From an uncultured Clostridium sp. (GTDB lineage Bacteria; Bacillota; Clostridia; Lachnospirales; Lachnospiraceae), in the NCBI GenBank assembly GCA_937885015.1, contig CALAAS010000041.1, forward strand, positions 4,884 to 68,883: a stretch of 64,000 bases of DNA, read 5' to 3'. Under the pieces are notes generated by a model. The model did no database searches and was not told where the DNA came from. It was given only the letters and a program-made list of their open reading frames with translations. A program made the translations under genes and the position numbers. Every line of letters starts with the position of its first letter. Within the stretch, counting starts at the first letter, position 1. Of this stretch, positions 42,840 through 51,785 are shown in pieces.

Positions 42840-43568
42840 TCATTCGTCCTCTCTCTTCTCTGCCAGCCATACATTGGCATATGTATTCCCCTCTGCGTCC
42901 CGAAGCGCTACTACGTAGCCTTCCGGAACCTCAGCCAGCTCCGGGTACATCACATCCCCCAGAACCGCCGCTTTTTTATACTCTGCCCGAAGCTCCCCGA
43001 TGGAAAATCTTCCCGGCAGCAGTTCTCTCGCAATCGCCACATACTGGGCGTTGTTCACATGCTGATTCGTATCCAGATGATGACGGCCTACCGTAACCGG
43101 CTCTCCCTTCCTGCATCCCGGTGGAAACACAATCTTTCTAGGCGCAGGAGGAAGCCTGAGCTCCCGGTCCGATACCCCATATACTGCCGTCTGATCCTCC
43201 GGCACCCGCAGCGGGCAGCCGTGCTCCAGATCGTAAAAAAACCAGGTGGAATCTGCCAGAACCAGCGGCTCTCCCTCACTGTCCTCGATCAGAAAATTGC
43301 GGTAGCCATAAATCCCTTTAAATCCCCTGGACCAGGTGGAAATCCTGATCTTTTCCATAAAAAGCGGCTGACGCCGAATCTCCAGCTGCCAGGCACTGAG
43401 CCACCATGCTCTCTTTTTTTCTTTGAGATACTGAATCCCCATTCCCAGCTCTTCTGACTGGAATGTAGACGTATCCTGCAGATAGTTCATAATTCCTGTT
43501 ATACTGAGGCGTCCGTACTCATCCGTCTCACTGTAACGAACCCTGCTCTCAAATGTATAAGTATACAC
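42840..43568 (-). CDS. Acyl-ACP thioesterase
   Basis: A 242-residue acyl-[acyl carrier protein] thioesterase of the FatA/FatB family. Two hotdog halves are seen: the first with RYSETDEYGRLSITGIMNYLQDTSTFQSEELGMG, the second with VTVGRHHLDTNQHVNNAQYVAIARELLP, where the His/Asn-rich stretch forms the active site. It releases free fatty acids and sets chain length. The GTG at 43568 is chosen as start because AGAGG lies seven bases upstream and the family begins there; the ATG at 43604 has no site. Confidence 0.87.
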   Translation of the reverse strand: MYTYTFESRVRYSETDEYGRLSITGIMNYLQDTSTFQSEELGMGIQYLKEKKRAWWLSAWQLEIRRQPLFMEKIRISTWSRGFKGIYGYRNFLIEDSEGEPLVLADSTWFFYDLEHGCPLRVPEDQTAVYGVSDRELRLPPAPRKIVFPPGCRKGEPVTVGRHHLDTNQHVNNAQYVAIARELLPGRFSIGELRAEYKKAAVLGDVMYPELAEVPEGYVVALRDAEGNTYANVWLAEKREDE

Positions 43569-43833
43569 GTTTTGTCCTCTCTGGCAGATAATTCTGCCTG
43601 GCATAGCGCAGGCTATCCCTCTTTCCCGCTCCGGATCGCCCCTCATTTGGCGCGACTGATCCGAAATATATATATCACATGCATTATAGCCGATCTAATC
43701 CACCTTGTCCAGACCAGATCCATCTGAATTCTGCTACAAAACTGACAGCGAATCTTAAAAAAAACGTTCTTTTTTCCTCTTTTTCTTTATGTTATACTGC
43801 CTGTAAAGATCAAGCAATAAAAGGAGGGAACCT

Positions 43834-44520
43834 ATGCGATACAAAATTATTGGCGACACGATGCCTGCTGTAGAAATTTCCTTTGACTCCCCCGGGGAAG
43901 AGATGTTTACCCAATCCGGCGGCATGGCCTGGATGAGTGACGGGATCGAGATGGCTACCAACGCCCGCGGCGGCCTCATGAAAAGCCTGGGACGGATGTT
44001 TGCCGGCGAATCTCTGTTTATGGCTACCTACCGTGCCAGACGCCCCGACGCAACCATCGCCTTTGCTTCTACCGTAGCCGGACAGATTCTCCCCATCAAC
44101 ATCGGACAGGCAGGACGCCTCCTGTGTCAGAAGGGCGCTTTTCTCTGTGGAGAGAGCAGCGTGAATCTGAACATTGCCTTTACCAAAAAATTCTCCTCCG
44201 GCCTTTTTGGCGGAGAGGGTTTTATTTTGGAAGAACTGACCGGAACCGGTATGGTATTCCTGGAAATTGACGGCGATCTGGTAGAGCGGGATCTGGCCCC
44301 TGGCGAAATCCTGAAGGTCGACACCGGAAATGTCGTCGCTTTTGAACAGAGTGTAGATTACAGCATTGAAATGGTAAAGGGACTGGGCAATATCTTTTTC
44401 GGCGGTGAAGGCCTTTTCTTAACAACCTTAAAAGGCCCGGGCCACGTATTCCTGCAGACCCAGAACCTGGCAGAGTTTGCGGGACGCATTGCCCGCTTCA
44501 TCCCCACCAGCAGCAATTAA
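43834..44520 (+). CDS. AIM24/TIGR00266 family protein
   Basis: A 228-residue protein with the TIGR00266 layout: RYKIIGDTMPAVEISFDSPGEEMFTQSGGMAWMSDGIEMATNARGG, then a glycine-rich beta solenoid-like body (ATIAFASTVAGQILPINI; GFILEELTGTGMVFLEIDGDLVERDLAPGEILKVDTGNVVAF), and a final KGPGHVFLQTQNLAEFAGRI. The family is widespread and of uncertain role. The start has AAAGGAGGG. A hairpin terminator follows. Confidence 0.88.
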   Translation: MRYKIIGDTMPAVEISFDSPGEEMFTQSGGMAWMSDGIEMATNARGGLMKSLGRMFAGESLFMATYRARRPDATIAFASTVAGQILPINIGQAGRLLCQKGAFLCGESSVNLNIAFTKKFSSGLFGGEGFILEELTGTGMVFLEIDGDLVERDLAPGEILKVDTGNVVAFEQSVDYSIEMVKGLGNIFFGGEGLFLTTLKGPGHVFLQTQNLAEFAGRIARFIPTSSN

Positions 44521-44562
44521 CTGCAAAAAATACTTACATAATCCAAACTGCATCCCATACAG

Positions 44563-44604
44563 AAGTGCCGCCGCATCCATTTTCGACGATTCGGCGGCAC
44601 CTCT
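44563..44604. terminator. Bidirectional hairpin terminator
   Basis: AGTGCCGCCG pairs with CGGCGGCACCT around a 17-base loop between the AIM24 gene and the converging lipoprotein gene. T-runs are short. Confidence 0.5.
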
Positions 44605-44632
44605 GTTTACTGGACTCCCAACCTGGCAAAAT

Positions 44633-45340
44633 CTATTTCTGAATCTGAATCCAGTTCAATTCTGTAGAAAGTTCAACTTCATAACTCTGGATATCAGCGC
44701 TGTATTCTTCTTCTGTAATTTCCATTCCGTTTTTCCAATAAGTAAATACCGGCTCATCTCCCTTCAAGTGCCCGGTCATCATAAAAGAATCTTCCAATTC
44801 AGGTGTGAAGCCATCTGCACCGATTCGGTAAAAATCGACGCCGGATTCCGCGGCGCTGCTGCTGTAAAATACCTCTATCACGCCATTTTCATAAATAGAA
44901 AAATTTGTTCTATATCCGAACTCCATTTCCGGAAAAATATGGACAACCTCCGTTCCGTTATATCCATATAAATCATAATTCCAGGGAACAAAGCCATCAT
45001 CCGATCTGGCATTTTCTCCTCCTGCGACTATAAGCTCCCTGATTCCATTTCCATCTATATCATAAAGTGTATAATATATATCCTGCTCATGCGTACGAAT
45101 TTCAAGTCCGATATCCTGTCCAAAACAGCTTTCATATGTATCAGAATCCCTCATCTCCACATAAAAATTATTCTGAACCATATCCTCATATTGAGACAGC
45201 ACATCATCATACATATCCACATTTACAGTCTCCTCTTTCCCGCTTTCCGCTGCAGCAGTTCCACAACCTGTAAATAAAAATGCCGCTGATAATGCCATAA
45301 CTAAAACACTGCCCGCTTTCTGCACATTTCCCTTTCTCAT
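44633..45340 (-). CDS. Lipoprotein of unknown function
   Basis: A 235-residue lipoprotein: signal residues 1-26 ending ALSAAFLFTGCGTA, with the lipobox Cys in FTGC. The mature protein has an EF-hand-like calcium loop, YDIDGNGIRELIV (D-x-D-x-N-G), common in Firmicutes secreted proteins, and many Tyr and Asp residues. I do not recognise a specific family. It is monocistronic and converges with the AIM24 gene. Confidence 0.8.
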   Translation of the reverse strand: MRKGNVQKAGSVLVMALSAAFLFTGCGTAAAESGKEETVNVDMYDDVLSQYEDMVQNNFYVEMRDSDTYESCFGQDIGLEIRTHEQDIYYTLYDIDGNGIRELIVAGGENARSDDGFVPWNYDLYGYNGTEVVHIFPEMEFGYRTNFSIYENGVIEVFYSSSAAESGVDFYRIGADGFTPELEDSFMMTGHLKGDEPVFTYWKNGMEITEEEYSADIQSYEVELSTELNWIQIQK

Positions 45341-45444
45341 ATCTTTTACCTCGTATCAACCATGTATCCGTCTAAATTTTAACTGCTCCATAGCTTTAGT
45401 TCCATTTTTCGATAAAATACAGAAAAATAAAAATCCAAAAACTA

Positions 45445-45473
45445 TTGACAATCCTTCTGAAACACGGTATAAT
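45445..45473 (+). promoter_or_regulatory. Consensus promoter of tRNA-Gln
   Basis: TTGACA and TATAAT with exactly 17 bases between them: a perfect sigma-A promoter, ending 17 bases before the tRNA. Confidence 0.9.
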
Positions 45474-45490
45474 TCATATCGTTGTTTCAT

Positions 45491-45562
45491 TGGGCCATCG
45501 CCAAATGGTAAGGCAACGGACTCTGACTCCGCCATTTTCAAGGTTCGAATCCTTGTGGCCCA
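45491..45562 (+). tRNA. tRNA-Gln (anticodon CTG)
   Basis: A 72-base cloverleaf: acceptor TGGGCCA/TGGCCC, D-arm GCC...GGC, anticodon loop CTCTGAC giving CTG, T-arm AAGGTTCGAATCCTT. CCA is not encoded. The first pair of the anticodon stem is an A-C mismatch. Confidence 0.93.
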
Positions 45563-45566
45563 GCTG

Positions 45567-45602
45567 AAAACCCCGAAGCAGGATTTGTTTCGGGGTTTTT
45601 GT
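45567..45602 (+). terminator. Terminator of tRNA-Gln
   Basis: AACCCCGAA pairs with TTTCGGGGTT, then TTTTG. Confidence 0.85.
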
Positions 45603-45641
45603 TATTTCTATCATTTCTGTCAGAAATAAGAAAGAAGCTCG

Positions 45642-45707
45642 CCTGCGGCGAGTCGCTTTCACGACAAAATTCCTTTCCGCCGCATGGCAATCCTCGCAGG
45701 GCATTTT
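45642..45707. repeat. Dispersed repeat, copy 2
   Basis: Matches the block at 26821-26882 at 52 of 62 positions without gaps. It lies directly after the DUF1700 gene (10 bases) and before the tRNA-Gln terminator on the other strand. An apparent open frame through it is an artefact. Confidence 0.7.
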
Positions 45708-45716
45708 ACCTCACCC

Positions 45717-46193
45717 TCATCTCCACAATTTGCGAATCATCGTATAGATCAGCCACACCAGCAAAAGAGGGCCTGCCAGACGCATCAAAATATGGAAAAG
45801 CCCGCCAAGAACTGTAAAAACCGTCATGGCAAGAACTACAACCACCACCATGATAATCACTTTCCAGTACCATTTGCTCAAATCCAAATAATGGAACTGC
45901 ACACCTCCCTGGCTCCTCCGACTATCTCTGGAACTTCGTGCCTGCTCATAGCCGTTATAGGAAGAGCCACCGTCTGCAGAGGTATTTCCAGCTGCATCGC
46001 TGCTGTCAATAATCGTCTTTGCAATCAGCCTTGGGCCTCCAATTTCTTCAATTACCTCTTCCTCCGACCGTCCTGAAGCCGTTTCCTGGGAAATATACTG
46101 ATCGTAGTACTCCATATTTTCCCGCACCTGCTCCGGCGATACTTCCCCTTGCAGCGCCGCCTTCAGTTCCTGCAAAAATTCTGCTTTTCTCAT
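45717..46193 (-). CDS. DUF1700 (HAAS-type) membrane protein
   Basis: A 158-residue protein. The N-terminal 60 residues are a helical HAAS/DUF1700 domain (RKAEFLQELKAALQGEVSPEQVRENMEYYDQYISQETASGRSEEEVIEEIGGPRLIAKTII). A polar linker rich in Ser, Gly and Asn follows, then two membrane helices (about residues 110-132 and 136-155). Such proteins are often linked to PadR regulators. Its start lies 10 bases after the thioesterase stop, so the two genes are one transcript. Confidence 0.85.
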   Translation of the reverse strand: MRKAEFLQELKAALQGEVSPEQVRENMEYYDQYISQETASGRSEEEVIEEIGGPRLIAKTIIDSSDAAGNTSADGGSSYNGYEQARSSRDSRRSQGGVQFHYLDLSKWYWKVIIMVVVVVLAMTVFTVLGGLFHILMRLAGPLLLVWLIYTMIRKLWR

Positions 46194-46203
46194 ATGTTTC
46201 TCC

Positions 46204-46656
46204 TTATGCCCCTCCCGGCTTTAAATGGTAATATGTCATGGTCGTGGTGGCCAGAAGCCGGCCCTCATTATCCATAATTCTGCACTCACAGACTGAAAAT
46301 GCATTCCCGTTCTTAATCTCATGGGCCTCTGCCACAATTCTGGATGTTTTTCTCCCTGCCCTCAGATACTGAATTGATCCGTTTACAGTGGGAACCGCGT
46401 AGTCGCGTCCCGTACAGGCTGCAGTTCCAGACACAGAATCTGCCAGAGAAAACAACACGCCGCCGTGGACAATTCCCAGTACATTCAAATGCCAGGGGCG
46501 GAGCACAATCTGTCCTTTTGCATAGCCAGGACGCTTCTCCAGAATTTCCAATTCGATCCTATCCCGAAAATCCGACGGCTTCTCAGCACCCGGCTCCCTG
46601 TTTTTCCAGACGTCTGCAAAGGTTCCTTCTTTTCTTTCCTTCTGATCCATATCCAA
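46204..46656 (-). CDS. PaaI-like hotdog thioesterase
   Basis: A 150-residue single hotdog-fold thioesterase. The conserved LNVLGIVHGGVLFSLADSVSGTAACTG (HGG loop plus the acidic catalytic residue in LAD) is followed by VPTVNGSIQYLRAGRKTSRIVAEAHEIKNGNAFSVCECRIMDNEGRLLATTTMTYY. It hydrolyses acyl-CoA esters; the substrate is unknown. It heads the two-gene unit with the DUF1700 protein. Confidence 0.9.
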   Translation of the reverse strand: MDMDQKERKEGTFADVWKNREPGAEKPSDFRDRIELEILEKRPGYAKGQIVLRPWHLNVLGIVHGGVLFSLADSVSGTAACTGRDYAVPTVNGSIQYLRAGRKTSRIVAEAHEIKNGNAFSVCECRIMDNEGRLLATTTMTYYHLKPGGA

Positions 46657-46790
46657 ATCCTCTCATCTCCTTCTTCTGACCCTTTTCCGGCTGCCTAAGT
46701 CCGCGTCGGCATATTCCCGCCCCCAGGCTCATATGTTTATAGTAGCGCGATATGCGCCAGGTTGTAACAGTACGGGAGGGAATTGCCATC

Positions 46791-48017
46791 TTGCGATCTT
46801 TTAAAAAACAGTGTCAGGCCGGCCTGGACCGGATTTTTCTATTTTTCTATAAACGCCGGGTTCCCCTGTTTATCGGACTGGAGCTCCTTGCTATTCTGGT
46901 TCTTTTGGGGCATCTGGGAATCCGGCGCCATACCCTCAGTCCGGTCAGCCTGAAACCCGAGGCAAAAACTGAATCCTGTATTCAGTGGGTTGATTTTCAG
47001 GTTACCTCAGAAGCCATGACACAGGCATTCCGCTATGATGTAGCCACCTGCCAGCAGGAGCCGCATTTAAACTGGATCGAACTGCTGGCCTTTCTGGGCG
47101 CCTCCTATGGGGGTGACTTCTCCCTCTATCGCCCCGCTGACATGGAAAAGCTGGTACAGCAAAGGCAGGCTGGTACCTCCATGGAAGAGCTGACCAGACA
47201 GCTGGACAGCTATCCCTATTATCTGGAAGCCTACCAGGCTGTTCTCGGCGGAATGGTCGGTCTTTATGAAATTCAGATTCCCAGATCCGAAGCGCCCGCC
47301 TTTGCACTGGCCGACGCCCAGATTCAGGAAGGTGCACCGGGCGATTCCCAGGACTCCGATTCTTTCAAGAATCCCACCACTCTCCCGAATTCCGAGACCG
47401 ATGTGGTTCCCTTAACCCCCTCCGGCGAAGAAAAAGTCTGGGTTACCAAGTATGGCCTGAAAGCCTTCCATCCTCTGGCAAAAAACTTTTCCTACAGCCA
47501 CTATGACGATTTTGGTGTGGCCCGTTCCTATGGATATCGCAGAAAACATCTGGGACACGATATGATGGGCCAGGTAGGCACTCCTGTCATCGCTGTGGAA
47601 TCCGGACGGGTGGAAGCCATTGGATGGAACCCTTACGGCGGCTGGCGGCTGGGAATCCGCAGTCTGGATGGAAAGCGGTATTATTATTATGCCCATCTGA
47701 GGAAAGATTACCCCTATCAGGCAATTCTTCAGGAAGGCAGCATCGTCTGCGCCGGAGACGTCATCGGCTATCTGGGGCGCACCGGCTACAGCCAGACGGA
47801 AAATACCAACAACATCGAGGAACCCCATCTCCACTTCGGCATTCAGCTGATCTTCGATGAATCCCAGAAAGAGAGTGACAACGAAATCTGGATTGACTGC
47901 TATGAAATCATCCGTTTTTTAAGCGTGAACCGCTCCGAATCCGTCAAAAAGGAGGGAACCAAAGAGTGGACCCGTGTCTTTCAGTTGAAGGATCCGGCTA
48001 TTCCAGAAAATGAATAA
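46791..48017 (+). CDS. Membrane-anchored M23 peptidase
   Basis: A protein of about 408 residues that should cleave peptidoglycan cross-links outside the cell. The proposed start is the TTG at 46791, with GGGAGGG about ten bases upstream; the in-frame ATG at 46752 has no site and sits at the predicted transcription start (TATAGT at 46738). One membrane helix (VPLFIGLELLAILVLLGHLGI) is followed by a lysozyme-like helical region (LNWIELLAFLGASYGGDFSLY) and a C-terminal LytM domain with zinc ligands in LGHDMMGQVGTPV and EPHLHFGIQL. The 3' end overlaps the converging DUF1015 gene by 20 bases. The layout resembles sporulation/engulfment-type hydrolases, but that is a guess. Confidence 0.85.
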   Translation: MRSFKKQCQAGLDRIFLFFYKRRVPLFIGLELLAILVLLGHLGIRRHTLSPVSLKPEAKTESCIQWVDFQVTSEAMTQAFRYDVATCQQEPHLNWIELLAFLGASYGGDFSLYRPADMEKLVQQRQAGTSMEELTRQLDSYPYYLEAYQAVLGGMVGLYEIQIPRSEAPAFALADAQIQEGAPGDSQDSDSFKNPTTLPNSETDVVPLTPSGEEKVWVTKYGLKAFHPLAKNFSYSHYDDFGVARSYGYRRKHLGHDMMGQVGTPVIAVESGRVEAIGWNPYGGWRLGIRSLDGKRYYYYAHLRKDYPYQAILQEGSIVCAGDVIGYLGRTGYSQTENTNNIEEPHLHFGIQLIFDESQKESDNEIWIDCYEIIRFLSVNRSESVKKEGTKEWTRVFQLKDPAIPENE

Positions 48018-49263
48018 AGAGGCCGCTTCGCGGTTTTGGCTCAAACCAGGTGGATTTAGGCGGCATCAGCCGTCCTGCATCCGCCACGGCAAACAACTCA
48101 GCCAGGGAGGTGGGATACATGGAAAATGCCACCCGCATGTCATTGTGGACACGCCTCTCCAGCTCTTTCGTTCCCCGGACGCCGCCGATAAAGGCAATCC
48201 GGCTGCTGGTTCTGGGATCCTCGATTCCCAGAACCGGATTCAGCAGGTAATCCTGAAGAAGAGACACATCCAACCCCCTTACTGGGTCCTCAGTCCGGAT
48301 CTCCTCTCTGGCCTCCACCCGGTACCAGATATCATCCAAAAGCATACAGAATTCTCCCTTTTTCTGCGGAAGTCTGCCGCCTTTCCCCTCTCCTGCCATA
48401 ACAGTGGTCATACGTCCCGTAATCCGAAAATGCTCCTGAACCCGCTCCAGAAACGCGTCCTGCGAAAGGCCATTTAAATCCGCAACAGCCCGGTTATACG
48501 GCAAAATACTAAGCTCCTCATCAGGAAATAAAATCGAAAGAAAATAGTTAAATTCTTCACTCCCATCGTAATCCGGATGCTGTTCACGGCGCATCTGGGC
48601 CACCCGAATAGCCGAGGCGGCTCTGTGATGTCCATCTGCAATATACGTAGAGGGAACTGCCTCCATCTCTTCTGTGATCAGGCGGATCTGATCTGGTTCA
48701 CTGATACGGAACACCCGATGCCGCACCCGATCCGGGGCTGTAAAATCGTAAATCGGTTTTTCCTGTGCCCTGACTCCAGCGCAAAGCTCCCGCAAAGCAT
48801 GGCGGGCCCGATAGGCCAGAAAAATCGGGCCCGTCTGAGCATTGGTCACATCCACATGGCAGATGCGATCCTGCTCCTTGTCCGCTCTGGTATTTTCATG
48901 TTTCTTTATAACACCGTTCAGATAATCGTCCACCGATGAACAGGCCACTATTCCAGTCTGAATATGTCCGCTCCGGGTCAGCTCATACAGATAATAGCAG
49001 GGTTCCTCTTCCATCAGAAAAATCCCATCTTTTATTCTCCGGTTCAGGACCTCTCTCGCCTTTTCATACACACAGGCATCGTAGGTCCCCACTGAATCCG
49101 GAAACCAGGTCTCGGCCCGGTCAATACTGAGAAACGAGAGCGGCTCCCGCTCCGTCTCGCGTTTTGCCTCCTCCCGGTTATATACGTCATAGGGCAGCGC
49201 CGCCACGCGGGATGCCACTTCCTCTGTCGGCCGAACACAACGAAACGGTCTTATTTTTGCCAT
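47998..49263 (-). CDS. DUF1015 family protein
   Basis: A 421-residue cytoplasmic protein with the DUF1015 pattern: AKIRPFRCVRPTEEVASRVAALPYDVYNREEAK, SIDRAETWF, YLYELTRSGHIQTGIVACSSVDDYLNGVIKKHENTRADKEQDR, and the conserved IADGHHRAASA. In Clostridia it is regularly next to serC-serA, as here, so a link to serine or phosphoserine metabolism is likely, though its activity is not established. The ATG at 49263 is chosen (GGAGG seven bases upstream); a TTG two codons earlier is the alternative. It has its own candidate promoter. Confidence 0.9.
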   Translation of the reverse strand: MAKIRPFRCVRPTEEVASRVAALPYDVYNREEAKRETEREPLSFLSIDRAETWFPDSVGTYDACVYEKAREVLNRRIKDGIFLMEEEPCYYLYELTRSGHIQTGIVACSSVDDYLNGVIKKHENTRADKEQDRICHVDVTNAQTGPIFLAYRARHALRELCAGVRAQEKPIYDFTAPDRVRHRVFRISEPDQIRLITEEMEAVPSTYIADGHHRAASAIRVAQMRREQHPDYDGSEEFNYFLSILFPDEELSILPYNRAVADLNGLSQDAFLERVQEHFRITGRMTTVMAGEGKGGRLPQKKGEFCMLLDDIWYRVEAREEIRTEDPVRGLDVSLLQDYLLNPVLGIEDPRTSSRIAFIGGVRGTKELERRVHNDMRVAFSMYPTSLAELFAVADAGRLMPPKSTWFEPKPRSGLFIHFLE

Positions 49264-49289
49264 TTCCAAACTCCTCCACTTACAAGCCG

Positions 49290-49319
49290 TTTATACTAAA
49301 ATACCGCTTTTATCTCCAA
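49290..49319 (-). promoter_or_regulatory. Candidate promoter of the DUF1015 gene
   Basis: TTGGAG and TATAAA with an 18-base spacer on the minus strand. A second copy of the -10 surroundings (ATTTTAG-A/T-ATAAA) lies 37 bases further upstream. Confidence 0.35.
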
Positions 49320-49440
49320 CTACTGCTTTTATTCTAAAATGCCGGAGCCAGACGCCGCAAAATAAGAATGTCGCAAAATTTCCACTTCTAACAATCCCAT
49401 GCAGCAGCCTGCCTCCGGCAGTCTATCCTGTCTATCCCAA

Positions 49441-50604
49441 TTACCGAATCACACGCACCCGCATAACTCCCTTAATTGCACTCAGCTTCTCCACCGTCTC
49501 CTGGTCTGCCTTTGTCTCCAGATCCACCAGCGTATATGCATAGCTGTCACGGCTCTTGTTGGTCATGTTCGCAATGTTCATATTGGTGGATGCCAGAATC
49601 GAGGAAATCTGGCCGATCATGTTAGGAACGTTCATATGGAGCACCGCAATCCGGCTCACGGTTGTGCAGACGCCCATATCGCAGGCAGGGAAATTTACGG
49701 AATTTTTGATATTTCCGTTTTCCAGATAGTCCTTCAATTCCTTCGCTGCCATAACTGCACAATTGTCCTCCGACTCCTCTGTGGAAGCTCCCAGATGCGG
49801 CGTCGCGATCACATTTGGCATCTTCATCACTGCCGGGTTCGGGAAATCCGTTACATAACGCTTTACTTTTCCCGATGCCAGTGCCTCTGCCATATCCTCG
49901 TCATTTACCAGAAGATCTCTGGCGAAATTCAGGATCACCACACCGTCCTTCATCATGGACAGGCTGTTCCGATTGATCATCTTTCGGGTTCCATCCAGAA
50001 GGGGAACATGAACCGTAATATAATCGCACTCACTGTAGATCGTCTCCAGAGATGTGATATGCTTTACGTCCCGTGAAAGCATCCAGGCTGCTGTTACGGA
50101 AATATACGGATCGTAGCCATACACATCCATGCCAAGAGCTGCTGCTGCGTTGGCTACTTCAGCCCCGATGGCACCCAGGCCAATAACGCCCAGCTTCTTT
50201 CCACGAATTTCATGACCGGCAAACTTCTTCTTTGCCTTCTCCATATCCTTGGAAATATTTTCATTTTCCTTCTCCTCACGGCACCAGTCGATTCCGCCCA
50301 CAATATCACGGGCGCCCAGCAGCATTCCCGCCAGAACAATCTCCTTCACGCCGTTGGCATTGGCTCCTGGTGTATTAAATACCACGATACCGCGGCTGGC
50401 ACATTTTTCCAGAGGAATATTGTTGACGCCTGCTCCGGCTCTGGCCACCGCCAGAAGGCCGTCCGGCAAATCCAGTTCATGCATGGCGGCACTCCGCACC
50501 AGAATTCCCTCCGCCTCTTCCAGGCGGTCCGTCATCTCATACGATTCCTTCAGTAAATCGGTCCCCAGCTTGGAGATCGGATTCAGACAATGTATTTTTT
50601 TCAT
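49441..50604 (-). CDS. serA: D-3-phosphoglycerate dehydrogenase
   Basis: SerA makes 3-phosphohydroxypyruvate, the first step of serine synthesis. The protein has 387 residues with the NAD-binding GKKLGVIGLGAIGAEVANAAAALGMDVYGYDP, the substrate Arg in ILNFARDLLVNDEDMAEAL, and the catalytic His in VIATPHLGASTEESEDNC. The C-terminus is an ACT domain (RIAVLHMNVPNMIGQISSILASTNMNIANMTNKSR), which typically binds serine for feedback inhibition. It lies 21 bases after serC. A 177-base gap separates it from the DUF1015 gene. Confidence 0.95.
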   Translation of the reverse strand: MKKIHCLNPISKLGTDLLKESYEMTDRLEEAEGILVRSAAMHELDLPDGLLAVARAGAGVNNIPLEKCASRGIVVFNTPGANANGVKEIVLAGMLLGARDIVGGIDWCREEKENENISKDMEKAKKKFAGHEIRGKKLGVIGLGAIGAEVANAAAALGMDVYGYDPYISVTAAWMLSRDVKHITSLETIYSECDYITVHVPLLDGTRKMINRNSLSMMKDGVVILNFARDLLVNDEDMAEALASGKVKRYVTDFPNPAVMKMPNVIATPHLGASTEESEDNCAVMAAKELKDYLENGNIKNSVNFPACDMGVCTTVSRIAVLHMNVPNMIGQISSILASTNMNIANMTNKSRDSYAYTLVDLETKADQETVEKLSAIKGVMRVRVIR

Positions 50605-50625
50605 GATACCATCTGCTCCTTCATC

Positions 50626-51711
50626 CTATTTTGTATGCTTTTTCTCAAATTCGCACATAAAGGCAACCAGCTTTTCCACGCCTTCCATGGGCATGGCATT
50701 GTAAATGCTGGCACGCATACCGCCTACGGTACGATGGCCTTTCAGGTTCACAAAGCCGGCCTCTTTCGCCTCCTTCACAAACTGGGCATCCAGCTCCTCG
50801 TCTCCCGTTACAAAGGGAACATTCATCAGAGAGCGATCCTTCTTCTCCACAGTTCCATGGAACAGGCTGCTCTCATCCAGGAAATCATAGAGAATTTTTG
50901 CCTTCTTTTCATTGCGCTCCTTCATGGCCTCCAGGCCACCCATTTTCTTCAGCCATTTGAATACCTTCCCACACATGTAAATGGTGTAGGTCGGCGGCGT
51001 ATTGTGAAGAGATCCGCTGTCAGAATATGTTTTGTAACGGAGCATAGTGGGTGTCCCAGGAAGCACATTCTCCGTAATCAGATCCTCGCGGATAATTACG
51101 ATTGCCATTCCGGCCGGGCCCACGTTTTTCTGTACTCCGCCCCAGAGAATTCCAAATTTTGACACATCAATAGGTTCTGAAAGGAAACAGGAGGAAATAT
51201 CGGCTACCAGCGTTTTTCCCTTGGTGTTGGGAAGCTCATGGAAAACGGTTCCGTAAATGGTGTTATTCAGGCAGATGTAAACGTAATCCGCATCCTCGTC
51301 CACCGGAAGGTCTGAACAGTCCGGAATATAAGAAAATGTCTTGTCTGCACTGGAGGCAATGATATTGGCCTTACCAAAAAGCTGCGCCTCCTGATACGCC
51401 TTTTTCGCCCACTGGCCGGTAATAATATAATCGCCGACCTTATTCTTAAACAGATTCATGGGAACCATCGCAAACTGCATGTGCCCGCCGCCCTGTACAA
51501 ATAACACTTTGTAATTGTCCGGAATGTGCATCAGATCCCGCAGATCTTTTTCCGCCTCATCGATAATGTTCTGAAAATCCTTTGAGCGGTGGCTCATCTC
51601 CATCACGGACATGCCGCTGCCCTGATAATCCATCATCTCTTCCGCTGCTTCTTTCAGCACTTCCTCCGGCAGAACCGCCGGACCGGCCGAAAAATTATAG
51701 ACTCTGCTCAT
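50626..51711 (-). CDS. serC: Phosphoserine aminotransferase
   Basis: SerC converts 3-phosphohydroxypyruvate and glutamate to phosphoserine with PLP. Its 361 residues include the N-terminal YNFSAGPAVLPEEVLKEAAEEMMDYQGSGMSVMEMSHRSKDFQNI, the PLP-lysine in GILWGGVQKNVGPAGMAIVI, and the closing VGGMRASIYNAMPMEGVEKLVAFM. It belongs with serA directly downstream. The 74-base gap to ilvB makes co-transcription with the branched-chain genes possible. Confidence 0.96.
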   Translation of the reverse strand: MSRVYNFSAGPAVLPEEVLKEAAEEMMDYQGSGMSVMEMSHRSKDFQNIIDEAEKDLRDLMHIPDNYKVLFVQGGGHMQFAMVPMNLFKNKVGDYIITGQWAKKAYQEAQLFGKANIIASSADKTFSYIPDCSDLPVDEDADYVYICLNNTIYGTVFHELPNTKGKTLVADISSCFLSEPIDVSKFGILWGGVQKNVGPAGMAIVIIREDLITENVLPGTPTMLRYKTYSDSGSLHNTPPTYTIYMCGKVFKWLKKMGGLEAMKERNEKKAKILYDFLDESSLFHGTVEKKDRSLMNVPFVTGDEELDAQFVKEAKEAGFVNLKGHRTVGGMRASIYNAMPMEGVEKLVAFMCEFEKKHTK

Positions 51712-51785
51712 ACTTGTTCCTCCTCTTTTCCTCCCCGCCTTCCCTTCTGCCGGGAAAACACATCTCAGGGAATGATTCTCTCATT

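Noticed and set aside
45474..45704. A 76-codon open frame over tRNA-Gln and the dispersed repeat
   Set aside because: It crosses a tRNA, a terminator and a repeat; the apparent cysteine motif comes from the repeat sequence.
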